Shown: piece after piece, positions 36,146-43,372 of the stretch | Position numbering within the stretch: position 1 is the stretch's first letter | Layout: every line of letters begins with the position of its first letter | NCBI GenBank assembly: GCA_001920415.1 | Contig: MNJR01000117.1 | Coordinates: 1 to 43,408 of the forward strand | DNA: 43,408 nt | Direction of reading: 5' to 3' | From: Acidobacteria bacterium 13_1_20CM_3_53_8 | GTDB lineage: Bacteria; Acidobacteriota; Blastocatellia; Pyrinomonadales; Pyrinomonadaceae | Notes under the pieces: model-generated | The model's input: the letters and a program-made list of their open reading frames with translations, nothing else | Told to the model about the DNA's origin: nothing | Database searches by the model: none | Position numbers and translations under genes: made by a program

Positions 36146-36406
36146 ATGCCTGATGTAAATGTGAATTTCATGCACCCGACCGATGGCAGAGTAATAACCG
36201 TCACGGTTGACGACACCATGACGGCGCAAGAGGCCATAGGCGAATTGCTGGCTAACAATTTCGTCCCGCCCCACGATCAAGGCTACCAGCTCTCGGTCGT
36301 AGAGAGCGGCAACATCATCGCAGATAACCAGACGATGGCTGAAGCGGGCGTCAGGAACAGCGCGAAGATTAAAGTCATTCCAATTACTCAAGCCGGAGAG
36401 CAGTAA
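36146..36406 (+). CDS. Ubiquitin-like (beta-grasp) modifier candidate
   Basis: This 86-residue protein fits a YukD/ubiquitin-like beta-grasp fold: strands DVNVNFMHP and VITVTVDD, helix TAQEAIGELLANNF, strands YQLSVVESGNII and loop DNQTMAEAGVRNSAKIKVIPIT. It ends in TQAGEQ. There is no diglycine; a single Gly lies two residues before the end, so a JAMM peptidase could expose it by removing Glu-Gln. GAGGAGAG just before the ATG is a strong ribosome site. It lies between E1 and E2 genes in the same direction, which is the main reason to call it a conjugated modifier. Confidence 0.85.
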   Translation: MPDVNVNFMHPTDGRVITVTVDDTMTAQEAIGELLANNFVPPHDQGYQLSVVESGNIIADNQTMAEAGVRNSAKIKVIPITQAGEQ

Positions 36407-36417
36407 AGGGAAAAGAG

Positions 36418-36957
36418 ATGCCTACACCACAGGAGATAAGAAACATCCGCTTGAAGAGCGATTACAAGGAGATGTGCAATATCAGGGGGCCTATCATCTC
36501 CTGGCGTGCGATACGCGGTACTCCGCCATACGTGGAAGCATACATGCTAAAGGTAAACGTCAGGAGCATAGTAGGTCAGAGGCCGGACTACCGAGACCAG
36601 CATGATATATATGTCGAGATGCCGTCCAACTACCCATCCGCCCCGCCGAAAGCCGAAATGGTCAGCGATACCGTCATCTTTCACCCGAACTGGTGGCCCG
36701 ATAAGCGCTGGTGTTATGGCACATGGGATATGTCGGAAGGGCTGGGGTATTACGTTATACGCATGATTCGTACGCTCCAGTTCGATCCTATCATCACGGA
36801 CGAGAATAGCTCCGCGAACCCTGCGGCCAAGGACTGGTACTTAGCAAACAGGAGGCTCGGAATCTTTCCTTGCGATACGCAAGTTCTGCCAGACCCTGAG
36901 CGATCCAAAAACGAGATACAGCCCAAAGTCAGGAAGAAGTTCGAGTTTCACGGATGA
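36418..36957 (+). CDS. E2-like ubiquitin-conjugating enzyme
   Basis: This 179-residue protein keeps the E2 core in order: IYVEMPSNYPSAPPKAEM (the strand and loop before the active site), the HPN motif (His89-Pro90-Asn91) and Cys99 in HPNWWPDKRWCYG. The distance from HPN to Cys is the same as in eukaryotic E2 enzymes, so the protein should carry the modifier as a thioester. Downstream are VIRMIRTLQFDP and NPAAKDWYLANR, the usual C-terminal helices. It starts 11 bases after the modifier gene with ribosome site AGGGAAAAG. The C-terminus is basic (KVRKKFEFHG). Confidence 0.9.
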   Translation: MPTPQEIRNIRLKSDYKEMCNIRGPIISWRAIRGTPPYVEAYMLKVNVRSIVGQRPDYRDQHDIYVEMPSNYPSAPPKAEMVSDTVIFHPNWWPDKRWCYGTWDMSEGLGYYVIRMIRTLQFDPIITDENSSANPAAKDWYLANRRLGIFPCDTQVLPDPERSKNEIQPKVRKKFEFHG

Positions 36958-37003
36958 AGGTCATGCCTTGTCGGTTAATGCTCGCTTAAAGCAGATGTGA
37001 AGT

Positions 37004-37861
37004 ATGGAGCGAAGAGTCATGGGTAAAAGGTTCGAGATCATCAATGCTGTGCCACCCTACCAGCCTTCCGAGCGAGCGGAGCCGGTCTTAAAGCTGATAG
37101 AGAATCTCGCCTCCAGCTACGACAAGGATTGCGTCGAGAGCCACAAGCTCTATATCACTCTGGGGGCGATGGAGCAGATTGCGCATCACATCGGCTGGGG
37201 CGAGTACACCAAGGAGAATCTGAATGAACAGGGAGGGATTCTGCTCGGCGAGGTTTTTACGGACAGCACTAGACAGATCGTGTATGGCGTGGTGAGCGCA
37301 GCTATTGCAGGCGCATCGGCCAAAGGTTCTAGCGCTTCCCTTGAGATGTCTCACAGAACATGGAAGGAGATGCTTGATGCCACCGAAGCTATAAAGGCCA
37401 GAGAGCCGGATAGGGGGCTACAAGTTATAGGCTGGTATCATACTCATCCTAATAATCTCTCTGTGTTCATGTCCGGGACGGATCGTGCAACACAAAGCCG
37501 GCTTTTCTCGCGCGACTGGCAGTTCGCTCTGGTGCTGAATCCGCATATCCGAGATTGGCGGGCATTCTTCGGGCGCGATGCTACGCAGTGTAGAGGCTTT
37601 GTGGCCGAAGAGATTGAGCAGCGATTGCTGGAGCCGACCGAGTCGTTTGACAAAGGCAGCGAGAACGTTGACGAAGGGCCATCGGATGATGACGAGGGCA
37701 ACGAATTCGCCGCCATTGGTAGAATCTCAATGAAGATTGAGACTCAGACTGCGCGAAGCCTGAAACTGCTATGGCTCATCCTGGCGCTTTTCCTATTCGT
37801 CATTATCCTCGAAGCGGTCATCATTGGCTTACAGATTCTCGCCATCTTCCTGCGGCGGTAA
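37004..37861 (+). CDS. JAB/JAMM deubiquitinase-like metalloprotease with C-terminal membrane anchor
   Basis: This 285-residue protein has a complete JAMM motif: Glu75 in NEQGGILLGE, then GWYHTHPNNLSVFMSGTD with His146, His148, Ser157 and Asp160 (HxH, eight residues, SxxD). Such enzymes mature ubiquitin-like proteins and remove them from targets. An acidic linker (about 215-235, EGPSDDDEGNE) leads to a membrane segment at about 253-283 (LLWLILALFLFVIILEAVIIG), long enough to be a tightly packed hairpin or one tilted helix. The protease should therefore work on the cytoplasmic face of the membrane. It lies 46 bases after E2. Met6 (ATG 37019) is an alternative start. Confidence 0.9.
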   Translation: MERRVMGKRFEIINAVPPYQPSERAEPVLKLIENLASSYDKDCVESHKLYITLGAMEQIAHHIGWGEYTKENLNEQGGILLGEVFTDSTRQIVYGVVSAAIAGASAKGSSASLEMSHRTWKEMLDATEAIKAREPDRGLQVIGWYHTHPNNLSVFMSGTDRATQSRLFSRDWQFALVLNPHIRDWRAFFGRDATQCRGFVAEEIEQRLLEPTESFDKGSENVDEGPSDDDEGNEFAAIGRISMKIETQTARSLKLLWLILALFLFVIILEAVIIGLQILAIFLRR

Positions 37862-37926
37862 CGCGCCGACTTTCGGGTCGTCCGTTGCCCGCGCGTCTGG
37901 TGTGAAGAGAGGGATTCAGTAATCCT

Positions 37927-38355
37927 ATGAAATATTATGTCACTGTTCTGGACAGTAAGAGGCACGACGCATTCCTGCGGCAGCAGCGCAAGGACCCTGT
38001 GACTAAGGAGATTTTTAAAGCCGGAGACCGCGTAGTCATGTGCGCAGGGACGGGTTGTCAATCTGCTTTCCTGGAAACAAGCTGGCTCTTTCGCGGCCAG
38101 AGACACTGTGGACAGTCTGGAACGCTAAAGAGCCTCGAAGTTGATGATACCGAGAAGCGCTTCTCAAAAAGGGCTGCACATGACTATGCGCACAACTTTT
38201 CGGAGACGGGAGCGGAGAACAGTTCGCCATTCCCTAAAGAGCAGAGCGCAGAACGCACGCCCGAACGGGGCGCTGTCAGGTTAAGGGATGTTCCGCTGAG
38301 ACTCATGGACATCGCCGTTCAACTTAACCCGATAATTAAACTCCGCGACATTTAG
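37927..38355 (+). CDS. RING-like protein, possible E3
   Basis: This 142-residue protein has KDPVTKEIFKAGDRVVMCAG followed by TGCQSAFLETSWLF and RHCGQSGTL. Cys39, Cys44, His60 and Cys61 could hold one zinc ion. The line of DPVT, GDRVVMC, aromatic-Trp and HCG recalls the prokaryotic RING/treble-clef domains known to occur beside bacterial E1/E2/JAB genes, but the first Cys pair is missing, so it would be a reduced form. The rest (70-142) is polar and disordered with a basic end. It stands between the JAMM and DUF4407 genes with a GAGAGGG ribosome site. An E3 or adaptor role is inference. Confidence 0.55.
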   Translation: MKYYVTVLDSKRHDAFLRQQRKDPVTKEIFKAGDRVVMCAGTGCQSAFLETSWLFRGQRHCGQSGTLKSLEVDDTEKRFSKRAAHDYAHNFSETGAENSSPFPKEQSAERTPERGAVRLRDVPLRLMDIAVQLNPIIKLRDI

Positions 38356-38385
38356 GAGCTAAGAACCAGATCAAGAGGAAAGGCA

Positions 38386-39399
38386 ATGAATATAATTAGC
38401 AGATTCTTCCAGTTTCTATCCAAGACTGACCGCCACATCATTTCTCATTGCACGGACTACACCGCTAAGACGCAGACTGCCTATGGAGTCTTCGTTCTAC
38501 TCACAGGCGCTTTTGCTTTTCTCTCCTGCATGTACGCGGTGAATTCGACCTTCAAGTCGCTCAAGGTCGCTATCCCGGTGGCGCTCTTGTACAGCACCGT
38601 CATCATCTTTATTGATCGCGAGATCGTCTCTGCGCAGACAAAGTGGGCGGTCTTTCCGCGCTTCTTTCTGGCCCTTGCCATCGGCCTGGTAATCTCGGTG
38701 CCACTTGAGATGCGCTTATTCTCCGACAGAATCGAGCAGGAAATTAAGAGGCTCAGCAAGCTGGAAAACCAGCAGGCTTTCGACGACAGGCGCAATGGCG
38801 AAAATGCTTACCAGAAAAAGATTGACGACCTTCAAAATGAGATTAAAAGCTACCGCCAAAATATCAACGACGCCATGACGGCCATGCAGGATGAGGTCGT
38901 AGGGGCAGTCCGAGCGGGCAAGGCTAGGACAGGCAAGGCTGGCAGAGGCGCTGCCTATGAAGAGGCGGACGAGCAGAAGAGACTGAACGAAGGGCTGCTA
39001 CAAGCCGCAGAAAATGAGTTGCGAATTTTAACTCAGCAACGCGACGAGGTACAGGCAAAAATTGATAGGGATTTTGGGGCACGAGCGATCAATCCGGTTG
39101 ACGACTTCCTGGCACGCTATGAGGCAATGGAACACGTCAAACAGAGTTCCTCTTCCTCTTTCTACATGTCCTGGGGGCTAAGGGCGCTAATCATACTGAT
39201 AGAGATCATCCCGGCGCTGATGAAACTTTTCCAGCGAGATAACGAGTACAGCGCGATTTTAGAGGCTCTACGCAGGCGGAATCTCACTCGCATTTATGCA
39301 ATCGCCAATGACCATATTGATCAGATACTAGCCCAACCCAACCTTGTCCCGACGCCGCCCCTTTTACAGCAATTGGAGCAAGATCCGCTGACGAGGTAA
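38386..39399 (+). CDS. DUF4407 membrane protein with cytoplasmic coiled coil
   Basis: This 337-residue protein matches the DUF4407 pattern. Three membrane helices lie in the first 110 residues (about 30-54 VFVLLTGAFAFLSCMYAV; 60-80 VAIPVALLYSTVIIFIDRE; 86-108 FFLALAIGLVISVPLEM). A long charged coiled coil follows at about 112-230 (RIEQEIKRLSKLENQ), then a fourth helix near 263-285 (LRALIILIEIIPALMKLF) and a cytoplasmic tail. GAGGAAAGG precedes the ATG. The function of DUF4407 is unknown. Here it closes the E1-Ubl-E2-JAMM run, 30 bases after the RING-like gene, so it may be a membrane scaffold or effector of the system. It is followed at once by a transposase remnant. Confidence 0.85.
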   Translation: MNIISRFFQFLSKTDRHIISHCTDYTAKTQTAYGVFVLLTGAFAFLSCMYAVNSTFKSLKVAIPVALLYSTVIIFIDREIVSAQTKWAVFPRFFLALAIGLVISVPLEMRLFSDRIEQEIKRLSKLENQQAFDDRRNGENAYQKKIDDLQNEIKSYRQNINDAMTAMQDEVVGAVRAGKARTGKAGRGAAYEEADEQKRLNEGLLQAAENELRILTQQRDEVQAKIDRDFGARAINPVDDFLARYEAMEHVKQSSSSSFYMSWGLRALIILIEIIPALMKLFQRDNEYSAILEALRRRNLTRIYAIANDHIDQILAQPNLVPTPPLLQQLEQDPLTR

Positions 39400-39409
39400 G
39401 GTGAAGGTA

Positions 39410-39640
39410 ATGCCCCCTCAAACCGTACCAGATTTTGCTAAGATTCGCGCCCGATGCGACGAATATGTCCAAGATGTGGACATCATTGGGCGTGGATGCT
39501 TTCTGACGGTCGGTTTAAGTGTAGAAAGTGCCGCTCGCCCTACACCTTTCACAGTGTGTGGCAGAGCACACGGTTGAGTGAACGTACCAAGCTTCGGTTG
39601 CTCGATTACTTCGTGCGCGGCGGCGTGCCCTGCGCGCAGC
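39410..39640 (+). mobile_element. Remnant of an IS1595-type transposase gene (5' part)
   Basis: ATG 39410, with a good ribosome site (AGGTGAAGG), begins MPPQTVPDFAKI, a typical IS1595-group start. About 30 codons appear to be missing, and the reading continues in another frame as ICPRCGHHWAWMLSDGRFKC and then RKCRSPYTF, the transposase zinc ribbon, and TRLSERTKLRLLDYFV. After about 39600 the transposase is lost and the SWIM-protein gene of the opposite strand takes over. No terminal inverted repeats were recognised. It is a dead fragment marking a recombination point. Confidence 0.7.
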
Positions 39641-40263
39641 AGTTCGCGCAGATCCTGAATCGTTTTACGAATGGCGTGCGCGTAAGCGCCCGCCTCGTAG
39701 TAATCAACGAAGCGCCCCGGCTTCACAGCATCTTTGATGGCACGTCGGTAGGCCTCAAGATCAAGCCCGGCGGGATTTGCTCTTGCTGCGTTGAGAAGAA
39801 GGCGCTCGCGCAAACGCTTGTCTTCCAACGCGTGCTCCAACAAAATTTCGATGAGCGATTCTTTGCTTTGCTGTTCAAGGTATTCACGGGCACCATCAAG
39901 CGTTCCGGCTCGTCTGCCCGCTGCCGTGCTGCTCCTGCCGGTCTTTCTCCCGCTACGTTTCTCATCGGCGCTTTCCGCCTCGCTGGCCCAGACCAGCGCA
40001 GTTGCGACGCAGTGCTTGCAAAACTCGCCCATCTCGCCCACAGGGCAGGTGCAATCGGATTCGAGTGAATCACGCTCCACCCACAGCTTGACCTGATAAT
40101 CGTGCGTGCCGGTGACGGTGGCGACAAGCTTCCCCTTGTACTCGGTGATGGAATGCACATAGCCCCCAGCCGCGTAATTTTCGCCACGCTCGTAGCTGCG
40201 TGGTCCAGCCAGATCACGCAAGAGTTCCGTATCGCCAACCAGTTCGATGAGAGTTGCCGTCAT
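39418..40263 (-). CDS. SWIM zinc-finger protein, 3' end replaced by transposase remnant
   Basis: The 281-codon frame begins with a SWIM-type family pattern: SYERGENYAAGGYVHSI near residue 23 and the zinc motif CTCPVGEMGEFCKHCVA (Cys71, Cys73, Cys82, His84). A basic linker and a helical part follow (SLIEILLEHALEDKRLRERLLL, IRKTIQDLRELLRAGHAAA). After about residue 215 the sequence no longer looks like a SWIM protein. It is antisense to the transposase remnant (39410-39640) and ends by chance at 39418. Full-length relatives are usually clearly longer, so this gene is probably truncated and may be inactive. SWIM domains bind nucleic acids or proteins. The ATG region is normal. Confidence 0.75.
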   Translation of the reverse strand: MTATLIELVGDTELLRDLAGPRSYERGENYAAGGYVHSITEYKGKLVATVTGTHDYQVKLWVERDSLESDCTCPVGEMGEFCKHCVATALVWASEAESADEKRSGRKTGRSSTAAGRRAGTLDGAREYLEQQSKESLIEILLEHALEDKRLRERLLLNAARANPAGLDLEAYRRAIKDAVKPGRFVDYYEAGAYAHAIRKTIQDLRELLRAGHAAAHEVIEQPKLGTFTQPCALPHTVKGVGRAALSTLKPTVRKHPRPMMSTSWTYSSHRARILAKSGTV

Positions 40264-40321
40264 ATCCTTTATTCTGGTAGCTCGCTCACATTACCCTCTT
40301 TATTACCTCTTTATAAGGGTA

Positions 40322-41365
40322 TTACCTCTTCTTACGCCATTGTGCGCCCGGCCCGCGCCCTAAAGGCTCAACTCTCCCCGCCTGTTTGAGTTGGCGCAGC
40401 ACGCGGCGCACCATGTCACGGCTCACGCCCGGACATGCCCTTTCCAAATCGCTAATCGTAAATGGCTCTTTCTGCGACTCGATGACGGCTTCAACCATCT
40501 CCGTCTTAGCGCCTTTGGGAGAGGATGTCTGGCCCACTCTGCTCTCGAATTCTCCGTAAGCGAGTTTCAGAATGTAGAGCAAGAAGTTTATCAAGGGCCA
40601 TGGATCATGTTTCCCTTCGTGCCAACCTTGCGAGCTGAGTTCAAGCGTCTCGTAATATCGCTCTTTGTTCTCTTCTATCAACCGCTCAAGACTGATATAG
40701 CGTCCTACTTCATAGCCAAGCTGATAGCAGCCCAGTAGCAAGAGCAGGCGCGACACGCGCCCATTGCCATCACGAAAGGGATGAATACAGAGGAAGTCGA
40801 GATTAAAAGCGGCGAGCGCGATTAAGGGATGCATCCAGCGCTCATTGAGATTCCGTTTCCAGTAATCAATGAGAGCGCGCATGTACTCTGGGGTGTCGGC
40901 GACGCGCACCGTCTTGAAGCGAACTCTCTGCCGCCCGTCCTTGTACTTCTCGATGATGTCGCTGTCACGCTCTTTATACTGCCCGGCGTCTCCAAGGCCC
41001 GCTCTGGACAGACGATGCAACTCAAGTATTAGGTCTTCCGTAAAATTCAGCTTCGCGCCGCGCTCGTGAATTAGCTTCAGTGCATCGCGGTAGCCGCGCA
41101 CTTCCGCTTCATCTCTGTCTCGCAGATGCGATTGTCCGAGTACGACCGTCTTGATGCGCGCCTGATCTATCTCGACGCCTTCGATGCGATTAGAGGAGAC
41201 CGCGCTTTCAATGAGCGCGTGCTCGCGCAGCACCTTTAATTTTTGAGGAGACTGTTTAGTGAAAAGCTCCTGCCTGCCGCGCATCTCGCCGAGGTCAGCA
41301 AGATACCAGCTCGTAGTTAATGGAACGGAAGCGATTTGATGCTCGAATTGCTGGAAGGTTCTCAT
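40322..41365 (-). CDS. Fic-family protein (AMPylase) with inhibitory motif and winged-helix tail
   Basis: This 347-residue protein has the full Fic active-site motif HPFRDGNGR (His195-Arg203) preceded by ALAAFNLDFLCI. The N-terminal helix contains SSNRIEG, matching the Fic inhibitory motif (Ser58xxxGlu62), so activity is probably self-restrained (class II). The region 1-45 resembles Fic/DUF4172-type N-termini. The C-terminal 60 residues form a winged helix (TISDLERACPGVSRDMVRRVLRQL) that may bind DNA or sense a ligand. Fic proteins move AMP or other nucleotides onto protein hydroxyls. It lies 58 bases above the SWIM gene on the same strand. No antitoxin gene is adjacent, consistent with inhibition from within. 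Confidence 0.92.
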   Translation of the reverse strand: MRTFQQFEHQIASVPLTTSWYLADLGEMRGRQELFTKQSPQKLKVLREHALIESAVSSNRIEGVEIDQARIKTVVLGQSHLRDRDEAEVRGYRDALKLIHERGAKLNFTEDLILELHRLSRAGLGDAGQYKERDSDIIEKYKDGRQRVRFKTVRVADTPEYMRALIDYWKRNLNERWMHPLIALAAFNLDFLCIHPFRDGNGRVSRLLLLLGCYQLGYEVGRYISLERLIEENKERYYETLELSSQGWHEGKHDPWPLINFLLYILKLAYGEFESRVGQTSSPKGAKTEMVEAVIESQKEPFTISDLERACPGVSRDMVRRVLRQLKQAGRVEPLGRGPGAQWRKKR

Positions 41366-41472
41366 TCTGAATGGGCACGTTTCGTGGTTTCTTAGAAAGC
41401 GAAGCTCTAAAATCCCTAACTCAACCCTGATAGCTCAGTCACATGATTGCATATCTGCTTTGCAGGCCGCGT

Positions 41473-41817
41473 TCATGTTGAGGCTGGACGATTGACACGG
41501 ACGAGTTGGCCCTGTGGAGATGAAATCTTATCCATTGCTTCGGCAATTCTTTGCGCCTGCCTCGTAAAATCCGGATCAAACGTGCAAACGATGATTCCAG
41601 CATGAGCGGGTTGTTTCCGATGGAGAGTGATGAAATGCCTGCGATTCGTGGTAAGAACCGCCCTTTGCTTTTCTGTGGCAAGAGTGAGCACTTGATCGTC
41701 CGGCAAGGATTGATTGGCTTTTCTATCTTCATACATGGTCAGCACGTCGTATCCTAGGCGACGAAGCTCTTCCACCACAGGCAGCGGAACGTTTTCGTCG
41801 GAGTAGATTTGCCACAT
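41473..41817 (-). CDS. DUF5615 PIN-like toxin candidate
   Basis: This 114-residue protein begins MWQIYSDENVPLPVVEELRR, with the early Asp-Glu-Asn of DUF5615 PIN-like proteins, and continues with GYDVLTMYEDRKANQSLPDDQVL, AVLTTNRRHFITLHRKQPAHAGI and IVCTFDPDF. The acidic residues (Asp7, Glu8, Asp40-41 region) would form the metal site of a PIN-like nuclease. The frame is open far upstream, but ATG 41817 gives the family start. It overlaps the end of the DUF433 gene in another frame, the usual order (antitoxin first). Confidence 0.85.
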   Translation of the reverse strand: MWQIYSDENVPLPVVEELRRLGYDVLTMYEDRKANQSLPDDQVLTLATEKQRAVLTTNRRHFITLHRKQPAHAGIIVCTFDPDFTRQAQRIAEAMDKISSPQGQLVRVNRPAST

Positions 41818-42091
41818 TATGGCTCGTCCTCGCATTAGTAAGATCATCAGCACGCAGTGTTGGATAGGCTCGAAGCAATTCTGCTTCGCTTGTGCCAAGT
41901 CGCCGAGCCTGTTCGAGGAGCCAGACCGGAATGCGCGTTCTGACGATGCAGGGATAACCTCCGGCAACGCCATCGCGGCTCTCGATTCCGGGGAAAGCAT
42001 CACCAAGATCGCGGGCGATTAATTGGAGTAGATGAGCCTTCTCTGCACGGGTTAGATTGGCTAGTATTTTTTCCGTCTCTTCTATCATCAC
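41729..42091 (-). CDS. DUF433 antitoxin candidate with abnormal C-terminus
   Basis: This 120-residue frame has a short N-terminal helix region (NLTRAEKAHLLQLIARDLG) and then the DUF433 core (GVAGGYPCIVRTRIPVWLLE, QARRLGTSEAELLRAYPTLRADDLTNA), a DNA-binding fold typical of antitoxins paired with DUF5615. After DDLTNA the family sequence ends, and the frame runs 89 bases into the DUF5615 gene, giving about 30 residues of unrelated, basic sequence. A small deletion or frameshift at the gene junction is the likely cause. Whether the protein still neutralises its partner is uncertain. Confidence 0.8.
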   Translation of the reverse strand: MMIEETEKILANLTRAEKAHLLQLIARDLGDAFPGIESRDGVAGGYPCIVRTRIPVWLLEQARRLGTSEAELLRAYPTLRADDLTNARTSHNVANLLRRKRSAACGGRASSPRIRRADHV

Positions 42092-42218
42092 TATCCGCCT
42101 TTTTTAATGTCTGACAGAAAGATACATTCTAGCATCCTTCGGATAAAGGTATTGAAGCCCAGTTTACAATAAGTTCTAAGTGAATCTCCTTGAGCTATCA
42201 ATGAATAATTTCATCTCC

Positions 42219-42908
42219 CTAGCTGGCCGGAACGCTTGATTGGGCATTGAATGCACTCAACATCTCCGCGGCGCGTTTCAGTGAGTGCTGGTTCGGATTG
42301 ACGTATCTGGCGAAAGTTGACATCTGAGTGTGGCCGCTGATTTTCATCACCTCCATCGGCGGAGCACCGGCGGCAATCATGCGAGTGATGGCCGTATGGC
42401 GGCAGTCATGCAGCCGGAAGTCATCAATTCCCGTCTCGCGCAGCAGTGACGCAAAGCCATGTTTGATCGTGTCCGTGATGCCGAAGACAAGCGAATCCTC
42501 GTCCTGCGGAGAGCGATTCCACAAATCAACCAGTGATTCATAGACCCGATCAGTCATAGACACATTACGTGCTCGCTTCGTCTTGGTATTCATCGCGATA
42601 ATGGTAATGTCTCTGTTATCTAAATCAACGTCTCTCCAGCGCAATTTGAACATTTCACCACGGCGCATAGCAGTATCGAGCGCAGTGATTAACAGAGGCC
42701 ATAGGTGTTCGCGACGACCGGTACATGCTGCCAGCAGACGCGCTTCTTCTTCGTGAGTGAGGGTGCGCTCGCGCTGAATCTCGTCGGCCTTGCTGATAAG
42801 CGGCGAGCCTGTCTCGAACGGGCTGCGCGAGATCCATCCCTGACGAAACGCATAGCGCATTAAGGCGCGCATGAGTTCCATCTCGCGGTTGACGCTCGCA
42901 GAGGATAA
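42219..42908 (-). pseudogene. Tyrosine recombinase (integrase), 5' truncated
   Basis: The catalytic domain is complete: Arg in ALDTAMRRGEM, the beta-hairpin Lys near NTKTKRAR, HDCRHTAITR (His-x-x-Arg), SGHTQ and the nucleophile Tyr in FARYVN. Only the end of the core-binding domain is left (SASVNREMELMRALMRYAFR). Upstream of about 42908 the frame belongs to the nuclease gene, which is read in another phase. About 140 N-terminal residues usual for phage-type integrases are gone. It is therefore a remnant of an integrated element, not an active integrase. Confidence 0.85.
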
Positions 42909-43372
42909 AAATCTGTAAAATTGGTCATGAGCCAATCAATCCCATTAATCTCAACAGGACCTTGCATCTCTTTTTCCAGTCTAACGCGCGCCTCCCGACT
43001 AATGTCTCCTGCGATAATGACGATTACTTTGTTTACTGGAAGTTTTGGAAAATAATCTTTCAATTCCGCTTCATGAGCGAAAGCCTGTTTAATCTGACTT
43101 TCAACTTCTCTGGTTCTCTTTTCGGAATTGTATGTTAATGCTAGATTCACTTGACCCGAAACCCTATCGACTTCTCCTAGAGTTTTTGCTTTAATATTTC
43201 CACATTTCACCACGACTCCTATCACGTCAACAGTTAGTTTATCTTTCTTTACGAGAACGAGGTCTTTTCCATGCTCACTAGCCCCTTGTGTTACTTCTAC
43301 TGTGTAACCCGGCTCCATCGCCTTAAAAAGTTCTTTTAGGTGTTGTTGTAGTTCCAGCTCAGGAAATGACAT
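42860..43372 (-). CDS. PD-(D/E)xK-like nuclease domain protein, 3' end joined to integrase remnant
   Basis: This 170-codon frame has a restriction-nuclease-like core: LQQHLKELFKAMEPGYTVEV, then SEHGKDLVLVKKD (Glu33, Gly-Lys-Asp37) and IGVVVKCGNIKAK (Lys56), as in Mrr-type fold enzymes. A later part (LPVNKVIVIIAGDISREARV, GPVEINGIDWLM) resembles the C-terminal part of such proteins. The last 15 or so residues (from about LRAST) are read from integrase DNA in another frame, so the natural end is lost or lies right at the junction. The DNA is more AT-rich than its neighbours, a sign of transfer. It could be a defence nuclease. Confidence 0.65.
   Translation of the reverse strand: MSFPELELQQHLKELFKAMEPGYTVEVTQGASEHGKDLVLVKKDKLTVDVIGVVVKCGNIKAKTLGEVDRVSGQVNLALTYNSEKRTREVESQIKQAFAHEAELKDYFPKLPVNKVIVIIAGDISREARVRLEKEMQGPVEINGIDWLMTNFTDFYPLRASTARWNSCAP

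Noticed and set aside
34837-37861. Direct assignment to the Bil (ISG15-like) antiphage system
   Set aside because: The enzyme set is similar, but gene order, modifier tail, membrane anchor and the added RING-like and DUF4407 genes differ; I cannot claim identity without a search.
42219-42935. Functional integrase for the whole 28-43 kb region
   Set aside because: It lacks the N-terminal arm and most of the core-binding domain, so it cannot be the active recombinase.
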